From JAYWDA01 sp043747555 (GTDB lineage Bacteria > Bdellovibrionota > Bdellovibrionia > Bdellovibrionales > Bdellovibrionaceae): DNA of 20,175 nucleotides. Positions 7,396-14,479 of the stretch are shown one piece after another. The position numbers were made by a program, and so were the translations under genes. Position 1 is the first letter of the stretch. Each line of letters starts with the position of its first letter. The notes below the pieces were generated by a model. It did not search any database, had not been told where the DNA came from, and was given only the letters and a program-made list of their open reading frames with translations. The DNA lies in NCBI GenBank assembly GCA_043747555.1, contig JAYTOY010000008.1:1-20175 (forward strand), in the 5' to 3' direction.

Positions 7396-8009
7396 TGTTT
7401 AAAGAATTTTTTTTCCGAAAGCCTTGGGCCATTCATAACCCTTTAAAGTCATGGACTTTAAAGGGTTTATCTAATGATGAGCTCAAGCTTGTGGCCGGCA
7501 CCTTAACAGACACCGAATTACAACTTTGTCTGGTTTATAAAGAGGGCTGGGAAGAGTGGAAAAGGTTTTGTAAATTAGAGGGCTTCGAGAAGGCCCAGCC
7601 GCAGGTGAGCCTCGAAGATCTGCCGCAAATTCCGACTGAAGCTTTTCAATCTGAAGAAGTGATCACTCAAGTAAAAATTGTTAGTAAAGAGCCCGAGCGA
7701 CTGCTGCAAGATCGCAGGCATGGGCGCCATGAAGTTTCCATTCCAGTTGAAATCATTCAGAACAATCAAACATTTCGAACAGAAACTTTGGATATTTCCC
7801 TGAGCGGTGTTCGCTTTAAAGACCCGATCCCTGATTGGGTGGCGGGCTATTTCACAGTTCTGTTCAGAAAGCCTGACCAATCATTTGAGATCACTTGCGC
7901 GCTTGTTGAAGATCAAAAAGACCAGAAAAACTGCGCCGAAGTTTTTGATACCAATGATGAAGAGAGCGGTTTGAAAACCTACCTCGATTGGGTTAAATCT
8001 TTAGAGTAA
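7392..8009 (+). CDS. GYF_2-like/PilZ-domain c-di-GMP effector
   Basis: 205 residues, no signal peptide, so cytoplasmic. Residues ~12-65 resemble a GYF_2 (DUF4339) module: an early Trp, a middle 'LSNDEL' segment and a late LVYKEGWEEWKRF. Residues ~106-180 are a PilZ domain with both c-di-GMP contacts: RxxxR at Arg108-Arg112 (RRHGR) and DxSxxG at Asp134-Gly139 (DISLSG). It probably binds c-di-GMP and passes the signal to a partner by contact. The gene starts inside the stop codon of the coiled-coil gene (ATGA overlap; a second ATG follows at once), so translation is coupled. A 14-bp hairpin lies over codons ~16-26. Its last 31 bp overlap the convergent mscS gene. The PilZ call is firm; the GYF_2 call is moderate. 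Confidence 0.9.
   Translation: MMFKEFFFRKPWAIHNPLKSWTLKGLSNDELKLVAGTLTDTELQLCLVYKEGWEEWKRFCKLEGFEKAQPQVSLEDLPQIPTEAFQSEEVITQVKIVSKEPERLLQDRRHGRHEVSIPVEIIQNNQTFRTETLDISLSGVRFKDPIPDWVAGYFTVLFRKPDQSFEITCALVEDQKDQKNCAEVFDTNDEESGLKTYLDWVKSLE
7437..7467 (+). promoter_or_regulatory. 14-bp perfect hairpin at the coiled-coil/PilZ junction
   Basis: AACCCTTTAAAGTC and GACTTTAAAGGGTT are perfect inverted copies around a 3-nt ATG loop. The hairpin starts 42 nt after the coiled-coil stop codon, inside the early PilZ coding sequence. It is followed by TTATCT rather than a long T-tract. It could act as a weak terminator/attenuator or a 3' stabiliser that sets the coiled-coil to PilZ protein ratio. The structure is seen; the role is inferred. 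Confidence 0.6.
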
Positions 8010-9070
8010 ATAGTTTGCGTAGGAAATGCGAATTCGACTTTTAACTTCTGAGCAATTTGCCAAATCTCCAAATTCACTTTTTCTGTCATTTTAAATTCAG
8101 TCTCTTGGTCAGCTGTTAAAATATGAAAATTCAGCATAATATCCAACGACGAAGCACTGAAAGTCGTGAAATAAACTTGCACGGTTCCAGGAATGATCTG
8201 TGGATCATTTTTTAAAAAAAACTCTAAAGAACTACAAAATTCCTGAATTTTTTGTGGAGTTGTTTCGTAATTCAGCCCCAAGGTTCTAGCGACACGGCGG
8301 GCCGGGCGAGCCCCCAAATTATCAATTTTTTCTTTAGCAACAACAGCATTTGGTAAAGAGACCAGCGAATTGTACGGTGTCCGCACTTGCGTCGAGCGAA
8401 AGCCAATGGACTCGACGATGCCTTCAGTATCGGTGATTTTTATTTGATCGCCCACCTTAAAGGGCGAATCAAAAAAGATTGTAATGGATCCAAAAAAATT
8501 GGCAAAAGTGTCTTGCGCAGCCAAGGCCAAGGCCAAACCCCCAAGCCCGAATCCCGCAAGAATTGAACCAACATTGACACCTAGGTTCTGTAGAAAAACT
8601 AAAACTCCTAATACCACAACAACAAGTTTTAAAGCTTTAGTGGCAAATGGGACAAGCTGGTCATCAAAACTGGTTTCAGTTCTTCGCGACCATTCGATCA
8701 ACATTAAGCCCATAGCATCGACCATCAACATCACTAGAATGATCAGATGCAAGACCAACCAAAGATGGGCGAACGTCATAAAATATTTCTTTAAGCCTTC
8801 GGGCAACTGCAAGGCATCCAAAGAAACCATCCATATAATGGCAACAGCGACTCCGGACAAAGGTTGTTGGATGGGTAAGCTTAAAAAATGGCCTAAGAAT
8901 CTAGTTTTTCCATCGACTTGAAGTTGCGGCCAATTTTTAAAAATATCCTTCAGCTTAAGAAGAAAAGATCGGATGATCGGGCGCAGGGCCCAACCAAGCG
9001 CCATTACAAAAAATAAAATAATCCATTTCCAATTGGGCATCACAAAATAAGTTTGCTCTAGGACTTCCAT
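7979..9070 (-). CDS. MscS-family small-conductance mechanosensitive channel
   Basis: Inner-membrane channel that releases solutes on osmotic downshock. 363 residues with about five hydrophobic segments (roughly 14-30, 69-88, 100-126, 145-163, 168-186). The pore helix is the Gly/Ala-rich GFGLGGLALALAAQDTFANFFGS (starting near residue 173), followed by the beta domain DSPFKVGDQI and the conserved S-x-x-N (SLPNAVV) stretch. With more membrane segments than E. coli MscS (286 aa), it is closer to the YbdG/YnaI-like longer class. AAGGGGAAAA precedes the ATG. It lies 15 bp downstream of uppP in a probable two-gene operon, and its 3' end overlaps the convergent PilZ gene by 31 bp. Confidence 0.93.
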   Translation of the reverse strand: MEVLEQTYFVMPNWKWIILFFVMALGWALRPIIRSFLLKLKDIFKNWPQLQVDGKTRFLGHFLSLPIQQPLSGVAVAIIWMVSLDALQLPEGLKKYFMTFAHLWLVLHLIILVMLMVDAMGLMLIEWSRRTETSFDDQLVPFATKALKLVVVVLGVLVFLQNLGVNVGSILAGFGLGGLALALAAQDTFANFFGSITIFFDSPFKVGDQIKITDTEGIVESIGFRSTQVRTPYNSLVSLPNAVVAKEKIDNLGARPARRVARTLGLNYETTPQKIQEFCSSLEFFLKNDPQIIPGTVQVYFTTFSASSLDIMLNFHILTADQETEFKMTEKVNLEIWQIAQKLKVEFAFPTQTIYSKDLTQSR

Positions 9071-9085
9071 TTTTCCCCTTATAGG

Positions 9086-9889
9086 CTATCGCAGTGGCAC
9101 GCCTGTCATTAAAAGATACAAAATAACTCCGCCTAAGAAAACGCGGTAATAGCCAAAAGCGCTAAATCCATATTTTTTTAAAAGGGCGATGAAAAATCGA
9201 ATGGCTAAAAGAGCCACCACAAAAGAAATTACAGTGGCGACAATTAAAAGAACCACCGCATTGTCAGGCATGGTCGGTGCTTCTTTCCCCATTTTAAATG
9301 TTTTATAAAGACTGGCCGCGGCCAGCGTGGGGACGCCAAGCATAAAAGAAAACTCAGCCGCTTCTTTTCGTGACATACCAAGGCCCATGCCGCCTAAAAT
9401 TGTGGCGGCCGATCTTGAAACTCCGGGAATCATGGCGACCGATTGGATGACTCCCATGCATAAACATTGCTTCAAAGAAAGGGCCTCAGCCTGAAGGCCC
9501 TCCCGGTTGGCTGGAAAAAATCGATCACTAAGAATCAGTGCGACTCCACCGACGGCCAAAGACCAAGCGACAACATAGGGGCTTCCTAAAAGCTGATCGA
9601 CTTGATGGCGGAATAAAAATCCAATAACGCCAGTGGGAATAAAGGCCACAATTATATTTTGTAATAGCTTTCTTGAGACCAACAAACGCCGCCAATATAA
9701 AACCACCACCGAAAAAATCGCACCGCTTTGAATAATGACTTCAAAGTTTTTTACAAAGTCCACCTTCTCGAGCCCCATCCATGTCGAGGCAAGGATCATA
9801 TGGCCTGTCGATGAGATCGGTAAAAACTCAGTGATCCCTTCGATAATAGCTAATATAACAGCTTGTAATAGTGTCATGATACCAACCAT
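9086..9889 (-). CDS. uppP: Undecaprenyl-diphosphatase (BacA family)
   Basis: Polytopic inner-membrane phosphatase that dephosphorylates undecaprenyl diphosphate, recycling the lipid carrier for peptidoglycan and O-antigen; it can confer bacitracin tolerance. From this start it has 267 residues, the usual size. Both signatures are intact: the N-terminal EGITEFLPISSTGH (catalytic Glu17, Glu21, His30) and PGVSRSAAT with Arg159. The frame continues upstream to a TTG at 9916, but the extra residues are Lys/Arg-rich and have no Shine-Dalgarno. An ATG at 9877 is also possible. It precedes mscS by 15 bp and diverges from the protease gene. Confidence 0.94.
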   Translation of the reverse strand: MVGIMTLLQAVILAIIEGITEFLPISSTGHMILASTWMGLEKVDFVKNFEVIIQSGAIFSVVVLYWRRLLVSRKLLQNIIVAFIPTGVIGFLFRHQVDQLLGSPYVVAWSLAVGGVALILSDRFFPANREGLQAEALSLKQCLCMGVIQSVAMIPGVSRSAATILGGMGLGMSRKEAAEFSFMLGVPTLAAASLYKTFKMGKEAPTMPDNAVVLLIVATVISFVVALLAIRFFIALLKKYGFSAFGYYRVFLGGVILYLLMTGVPLR

Positions 9890-9933
9890 TATTTTTTTCT
9901 TAAGACGAATTAGCAAGGAGCTTCAAATATTAT

Positions 9934-9962
9934 TTGGTCGATTGTGTCATAAAGATTTATCT
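9934..9962 (+). promoter_or_regulatory. Tentative promoter for the S8 protease gene
   Basis: TTGGTC, a 17-bp spacer and TTATCT lie about 50 bp before the protease ATG in an AT-rich divergent intergenic stretch. The match is only moderate and other hexamers nearby could serve. A GGAGGG Shine-Dalgarno follows at about 10003-10008. Confidence 0.25.
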
Positions 9963-10012
9963 ATTCTTTATTTACTTTATCGTCCTATGATTTCAGCACT
10001 ACGGAGGGTTTA

Positions 10013-11536
10013 ATGAATAAAATGTTAGTCTTAGGGGCGCTACTGATGGCTTCCCAAGCATTCGCGGGCGAATACTTGGTTAAGTACAGAAATGCTTCGG
10101 TTATACAGTCTTTGTCTTCGCAATCTCTAGAGAAATCGCAATTTCGCATCACTGGACAACATGAAGTTGGAAGTTATTTGAAAATTGATATCTCTCCGAC
10201 CAATGAAGCACGAGTTCTCGTGGATTTGTTGACTCGGTTAGATATTGAATATGTTGTCCCGAATGCAAAAATGCACGCCTTCACAACGCCGATTCAAGTC
10301 AGCCAACTTCGCGACCAGTGGGCCATCTCGAAAGTTCAAGCTGAAAAAGCTTGGCAACGGGCTGGTAACAAAGGGCATCGCAATGTCACAGTTGCTGTGA
10401 TCGATACCGGTGTTGACTACAATCATCCTAATTTGACGCAAAATATGGTTCAGGGTTATGACTTTAAACAAAACGACAACGATCCAATGGATGTCACAGG
10501 AGCACAAAATCCTGGACATGGAACCCATTGTGCCGGTGGAATTGGGGGAACGGGATTAGTCGACGGGGGGATTGTCGGCCTCAGTCCTGAAGTATCGATT
10601 ATGCCAATTCGATTTTTAGGTGAAGATGGATCCGGAGACCTGGATTCAGCTGTTAAAGCCATCGATTTTGCAATCGAAAAAAACGTCCAAGTTATTTCAG
10701 CCAGCTGGGGAGCTGCGGTTCCTCGCGCTCAAGCAGGTCCGTTATTAGAAGCCGTTAAGCGGGCTGATGATAAAGGTGTGATCTTTGTTGCAGCCGCTGC
10801 AAATGATGGAAAAAATAACGATTCAACAGACGTTTTCCCAGCCAACTCGGGATTACCTAACACAATTACAGTAGCGGCCTCAAGCCCGAATGATTCAAAG
10901 CCTAGCTGGAGCAACTTTGGAAAAGCCAGTGTGCATGTCTCTTCACCGGGTGAAGATATCATGTCGACATTGCCTGGAAATAAATATGGAAATCTTTCAG
11001 GAACTTCGATGGCAACACCCCTTGTTGCTGGGCTTGTTGCTTTTTTAAAAGCTCAAGACACAAGCTTAACGGGAGCACAAGTTCGTGCCTTGCTACAAAC
11101 TACGGGTGCTAAAGTTTCAATCGAAACGGCTTGTAATTGTCGCGTCGATGCGTTTGGAGCCGTTGATCACCTCTTGAATAAAAAGATGTGGTTGGTTCCT
11201 GCGGCAGCAACATTGGAAGAAAATTCTTCGATGAATCTTTCAGTTGTGAATGGAACGGCTCCTTTCACAATGACAAGTTCTAATCCGGGCATTATTTCAA
11301 TCGATAATACCGGCGCGATCAAAGCGATTTCAAAAGGAACAGTTGTTATCACAGTGAAAGATGCAGTTGGTTCTACAGTGAACAGTTTGGATTACAACGT
11401 CGGTAAAACAACTCCACCAGACAATGGTGGTGGCGGTGGACCTCCAGGCGCCCCAGGACAGTGTCCTTTGGATCCGGCTATTTGTCAGATCGCCTGCACA
11501 GTGATGCCGACATTGCCGTTCTGTAAGACTCCATAA
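10013..11536 (+). CDS. Secreted subtilisin-like serine protease (S8) with Big_2-like domain
   Basis: 507 residues. Signal peptide 1-18 (QAFA|G); an I9-type propeptide at ~19-88 (EYLVKYRN start); peptidase S8 domain ~105-390 with the full triad Asp131 (VIDTGVDYNHP), His169 (PGHGTHCAGG) and Ser332 (GTSMATP), plus oxyanion Asn264. Residues ~395-465 match a bacterial Ig-like Big_2 fold (ending SKGTVVITVKD). A Pro/Gly linker (~468-482) leads to a short tail with four Cys (484, 491, 495, 504). Two more Cys (374, 376) sit near the domain end. It is probably activated by self-cleavage and acts in the periplasm or outside the cell, plausibly degrading proteins. A GGAGGG Shine-Dalgarno precedes the ATG and a strong terminator follows, so it is probably monocistronic. 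Confidence 0.95.
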   Translation: MNKMLVLGALLMASQAFAGEYLVKYRNASVIQSLSSQSLEKSQFRITGQHEVGSYLKIDISPTNEARVLVDLLTRLDIEYVVPNAKMHAFTTPIQVSQLRDQWAISKVQAEKAWQRAGNKGHRNVTVAVIDTGVDYNHPNLTQNMVQGYDFKQNDNDPMDVTGAQNPGHGTHCAGGIGGTGLVDGGIVGLSPEVSIMPIRFLGEDGSGDLDSAVKAIDFAIEKNVQVISASWGAAVPRAQAGPLLEAVKRADDKGVIFVAAAANDGKNNDSTDVFPANSGLPNTITVAASSPNDSKPSWSNFGKASVHVSSPGEDIMSTLPGNKYGNLSGTSMATPLVAGLVAFLKAQDTSLTGAQVRALLQTTGAKVSIETACNCRVDAFGAVDHLLNKKMWLVPAAATLEENSSMNLSVVNGTAPFTMTSSNPGIISIDNTGAIKAISKGTVVITVKDAVGSTVNSLDYNVGKTTPPDNGGGGGPPGAPGQCPLDPAICQIACTVMPTLPFCKTP

Positions 11537-11567
11537 AATTAACTTTAAAAAAAATAAATTTGCTTTG

Positions 11568-11593
11568 CGGGCCCTGTTGGGGCCCGTTTTTTT
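11568..11593 (+). terminator. Intrinsic terminator of the S8 protease gene
   Basis: A perfect 7-bp GC stem (CGGGCCC / GGGCCCG) with a 5-nt loop is followed by seven T residues, 32 bp past the protease stop codon. It ends 24 bp before the next gene on the same strand. Confidence 0.93.
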
Positions 11594-11617
11594 GACCGAC
11601 TGTGAGTGGACGACTTT

Positions 11618-12154
11618 ATGTTCTATCTTTTTTTCCTTTTAATAATTTCGCAGACAGGCTTTTCGGCCGTTGATTGTGACTCCATTAAATCATTTAAAAC
11701 TTTTAAAAAAGGGCAGAGTTTTAAAATCGAAGCCACGCAACTTTTGTGGAAAAAAACAGAATCTGGGATGTCTGAGGATTCAGCTGAAATTTGCCGCATT
11801 GAGGGAAAGATTGAAGCCTTTGATATCCGCGGGCGCGAAGATGAAGCCTTAGCTTGCTTGAAGCCCGATAAAAAAACAGTTTATTCCTGTGAGACAAGTT
11901 TGTCCGGAAAGCCAGCAAAGATTTATTTTTTGCCGTCTATTTGGGTTCGCGATTGGAATTCTAAAAGGGCTCGCGAGTATCGATTCCACGCGCTGATAAA
12001 AAGTGACTCGAAGCCAGACCTTTACTTGGATGTTTTTGCTAGAACACTTTCGTATAATATTAAAGCCGCTGACATTGTCACTGAAGGTGCCATCAAAAGT
12101 GGTCCTGCTGGTGGCCTTGAAGGATTTTTTATTCGAGCTCAGTTTCAAAAATAA
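11618..12154 (+). CDS. Small exported protein, function unknown
   Basis: 178 residues from this ATG. The N-terminus is hydrophobic (FYLFFLLII) and ends in a plausible signal-peptidase site near FSA-V, so the protein should be exported; the n-region has almost no positive charge. The mature part is Lys-rich, with four Cys (in VDCDS, EICRI, LACLK and YSCET) that could form two disulfides, and no motif I recognise. The frame extends to a GTG at 11606, but the ATG keeps the signal peptide at the N-terminus and has GAGTGGA at a suitable distance. Just 24 bp separate the upstream terminator from the start, so its promoter must overlap the terminator or it relies on read-through. Its stop lies 2 bp from the end of the convergent dihydroorotase gene. 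Confidence 0.75.
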   Translation: MFYLFFLLIISQTGFSAVDCDSIKSFKTFKKGQSFKIEATQLLWKKTESGMSEDSAEICRIEGKIEAFDIRGREDEALACLKPDKKTVYSCETSLSGKPAKIYFLPSIWVRDWNSKRAREYRFHALIKSDSKPDLYLDVFARTLSYNIKAADIVTEGAIKSGPAGGLEGFFIRAQFQK

Positions 12155-12156
12155 AA

Positions 12157-13491
12157 TTATTTATTAAAGAAGACGGGTTGCCCCTGAGGAGGACTGATAA
12201 TCTCGTCATCGGCCATGGCCACTTTGCCATGAAGAATTGTATAGATGGGCCATCCTGTGACTTGCATGCCGTCAAAAGGGGTCCAACCGCAGCGGCTAGC
12301 AATCCACTTATTTTCAATGGTCTTTTTCTTAGTCAGATCAACCACTGTAAAGTCAGCATCGAAGCCCACCTGGATGCGACCTTTGTTTTTTATATCAAAA
12401 ATTCTTCTTGGATTTTCAGAAGTCATTTCCACAAATCTTTCTAAACTCATTCGGCCTTCGTGCACGTGATTCAGCATCACTGGCACAAGAGTCTGCACGC
12501 CCGGCGTTCCCGAGGGACTTTGTGGATAGGGCCGTTCTTTTTCTTCCCGCGTGTGCGGAGCATGATCAGATCCAATAATATCAGCAGTCCCATCGGCAAT
12601 AGCGGCCCACAAAGCATCTCGGTGGCGTTTTTCACGAATGGGCGGATTTTGTTGAGCATAGGTTCCAAGCTTGTCATAACAATCCGGAGCCCAAAAAGTC
12701 AGATGGTTTGGTAAAACCTCAACCGAAGCAATGTCTTTTTCATTCTTTAAAATAGCCATTTCTTCCGCGGTTGAAATATGCAGGACATGAACTTTGTGAT
12801 TGTGTTTGCGGGCCAATCGCAAAAGTCTTTTTGTTGAAGAGACCGCTGTTTCTACATCGCGCCAAATTGGGTGTTGATGAACATCGTGATGCTGCTGCGA
12901 CAACTCTTTGCGCGATTGAAGTCGCATTTCATCTTCCGAGTGAACAATAATTCGGCGCCCGGTGTGCGTAAGAACTTTTTCTAGCAAGGCGTCCGATTCA
13001 ATCAACAAAGTTCCCGTTGAACTTCCCATAAAAACTTTGACGCCAGGACAATGGGGATGATTTTCTAAACCTTTAAGTTCGGACGTATTGTCATCAGCCG
13101 CGCCCGCATAAAAAGCGTAGTTAGTATAAGCGCGCCCCTCAGCACGATGAATTTTTTCTTCTAAATTTTCTAAATGAATGGTTGGCGGTAAAGTATTTGG
13201 CATTTCAAAGATACAGGTGACGCCACCCAGGAGGGCGGCTTTGGTGCCGGTTTCAAAATCTTCTTTTTGAGTCAATCCGGGCTCGCGAAAATGCACCTGA
13301 GAATCAATCACTCCAGGTAAAACCGTAAGGCCATTCAGTGAAATTTCCTTTGTTCCCGAAGCAGAAATTTTCGGAGAAATCTCACTGATTAGGCCATTCG
13401 AAATACCTATATCACAAACTTGCCGCTGAATTTTATCCTGGTGGAAAATGAGTGCTTCGCCTTGACGTAAAATAAGATCATAGTTTTTCAT
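12157..13491 (-). CDS. pyrC: Dihydroorotase, type I (PyrC/AllB-like amidohydrolase)
   Basis: Amidohydrolase that should interconvert carbamoyl-aspartate and dihydroorotate in pyrimidine synthesis. The 444-residue length fits type I enzymes. Seen in order: Asp63-x-Gln65-x-His67-x-Arg69 (DSQVHFREPG), EMPNT, the probable carboxylated Lys152 (GVKVFMGSS), His184 (VHSED), His238 (HVLHIS) and Asp309/His310 (SDHAPH). Gln65 replaces the first His of the usual HxH metal pair; from memory the same QVHFREPG variant occurs in other annotated dihydroorotases, notably of Bacteroidetes, so this is not decay. An allantoinase or another cyclic amidohydrolase is the main alternative. I see no good Shine-Dalgarno; a promoter-like pair ends close to the ATG. 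Confidence 0.85.
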   Translation of the reverse strand: MKNYDLILRQGEALIFHQDKIQRQVCDIGISNGLISEISPKISASGTKEISLNGLTVLPGVIDSQVHFREPGLTQKEDFETGTKAALLGGVTCIFEMPNTLPPTIHLENLEEKIHRAEGRAYTNYAFYAGAADDNTSELKGLENHPHCPGVKVFMGSSTGTLLIESDALLEKVLTHTGRRIIVHSEDEMRLQSRKELSQQHHDVHQHPIWRDVETAVSSTKRLLRLARKHNHKVHVLHISTAEEMAILKNEKDIASVEVLPNHLTFWAPDCYDKLGTYAQQNPPIREKRHRDALWAAIADGTADIIGSDHAPHTREEKERPYPQSPSGTPGVQTLVPVMLNHVHEGRMSLERFVEMTSENPRRIFDIKNKGRIQVGFDADFTVVDLTKKKTIENKWIASRCGWTPFDGMQVTGWPIYTILHGKVAMADDEIISPPQGQPVFFNK

Positions 13492-13506
13492 AAAATAAAG
13501 CTAGCA

Positions 13507-13536
13507 CAATTACGGTCCTTGGTCCAGCTAGGACAA
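13507..13536 (-). promoter_or_regulatory. Possible promoter for the dihydroorotase gene
   Basis: On the minus strand, TTGTCC, an 18-bp spacer and TAATTG lie so that transcription would start about 9 nt before the ATG, leaving no room for a Shine-Dalgarno. The match is moderate. An imperfect dyad fills the spacer. Confidence 0.3.
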
Positions 13537-13537
13537 G
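13518..13537. promoter_or_regulatory. Imperfect dyad in the dihydroorotase promoter spacer
   Basis: CTTGGTCC and GGACAAG pair with a single bulged G around a 5-nt AGCTA centre, inside the proposed spacer and upstream of the opposing promoter. Its place between two divergent genes fits an operator. Its function is unproven. Confidence 0.3.
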
Positions 13538-13557
13538 TGTGAATATTGGTGTGAAAC

Positions 13558-13586
13558 TTGACGAAAATGCACCTCTCATCGACAAT
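13558..13586 (+). promoter_or_regulatory. Sigma70-type promoter ending at the GTG start codon
   Basis: TTGACG, exactly 17 bp, then GACAAT. The -10 ends 8 bp before the GTG at 13595, so the expected start of transcription (about 7 nt past the -10) falls at or within 2 nt of the start codon. No Shine-Dalgarno can be present on such an mRNA. Confidence 0.6.
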
Positions 13587-13594
13587 TAAAGTCT

Positions 13595-14476
13595 GTGAAT
13601 ATTCATACTTTTCTCAATTATTGGTCAGATCACAATGACATGATCATCAAAGTGCTGATTGCGCTGGTTTTGTTGATGGTCATCTTTTTGGCCTTTCGGA
13701 TATTTTTCGGTGCCGAGGCCCCCATCGTAAGTGCCGCTCCAAGTTTAGATACAGCGCAACTTGAAAAAACTTTGCAGAAAATTTTAGATGCCCAAGCAAA
13801 AACTCCTGTTTTCGCCGTTCCTACGGAGGGCCCCGCTGCAGCCAGCAATGATGCTTTGATGGTTGCAGGAGCTTCTTCAGCGGCGACCATCGCAGAGCTT
13901 GAGAAATTAAAAAGAGCCTTAGTTGAAAAGGAAAATCTTTTAACGAAAGCCCGTCAAGACGCCGCCAGAGCAGCGTCGATCGCAGCTTCTAGTTCTGCTG
14001 GCGAAGCTTCGGGAAAAAGCTCTGAATCAGCTGCTAAATTTGAGACAAAAATTAAAGACCTTGAGGCTCGTTTAGCTGAATACGAAATCATCAGTGAAGA
14101 CATCGCTGATCTTTCATTTTACAAGGAAGAAAATATTCGATTGCAGACGGAACTGACAGCTCAAAAAACCGGCGGCGGAACTCCAACCGGGGGCGTGCCA
14201 GATTCCTCGGGAGGCGCTTCTGTTGCTGATGAGCCAGCCACCTCAGGCTCAGTGAAGAAAGTAGATTCTGCAGAAACCACAGCGATGGCCAATTTATCGA
14301 CTGCTCCTGACGCGGTTGCAGAAGTTTCTTCAGCCGATGAAGATTTAATGAAAGAGTTCGAAAAGGCGGTTCAAGAACAAAAAGGCCCTGTGGCGGGTCC
14401 AAAAATCGAGGCTTCCGACTCTGTGGAAAACAGTCAATTGATGAATCAATTCGAAAACTTTGTGAAAAAGAGTTAA
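13595..14476 (+). CDS. Membrane-anchored protein with coiled coil and repeated LMxxFExxV tail motif
   Basis: 293 residues. One transmembrane helix (~17-39) after a short N-terminus, then an Ala/Ser-rich linker, short coiled-coil stretches (~100-125 and ~148-190), a Gly/Pro/Ser-rich disordered segment (~192-222) and an acidic tail. The tail holds two copies of one short motif: LMKEFEKAV (251-259) and LMNQFENFV (282-290), each after an acidic/Asn lead-in and 31 residues apart. The topology is uncertain; as the N-terminus lacks positive charge and a lipobox, the anchor may be N-in or N-out. The start is GTG with no Shine-Dalgarno; an ATG at 13640 would begin at the membrane helix but also lacks one. 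It is the first gene of a tight trio; the HEAT gene follows after 3 bp. I do not recognise the family. Confidence 0.8.
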   Translation: MNIHTFLNYWSDHNDMIIKVLIALVLLMVIFLAFRIFFGAEAPIVSAAPSLDTAQLEKTLQKILDAQAKTPVFAVPTEGPAAASNDALMVAGASSAATIAELEKLKRALVEKENLLTKARQDAARAASIAASSSAGEASGKSSESAAKFETKIKDLEARLAEYEIISEDIADLSFYKEENIRLQTELTAQKTGGGTPTGGVPDSSGGASVADEPATSGSVKKVDSAETTAMANLSTAPDAVAEVSSADEDLMKEFEKAVQEQKGPVAGPKIEASDSVENSQLMNQFENFVKKS

Positions 14477-14479
14477 ACA

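Noticed and set aside
13538..13603. 10-bp direct repeat TGTGAATATT at 13538 and 13594, the second over the GTG start
   Set aside because: Short, AT-rich and only two copies; it can be chance and nothing else supports a binding site.
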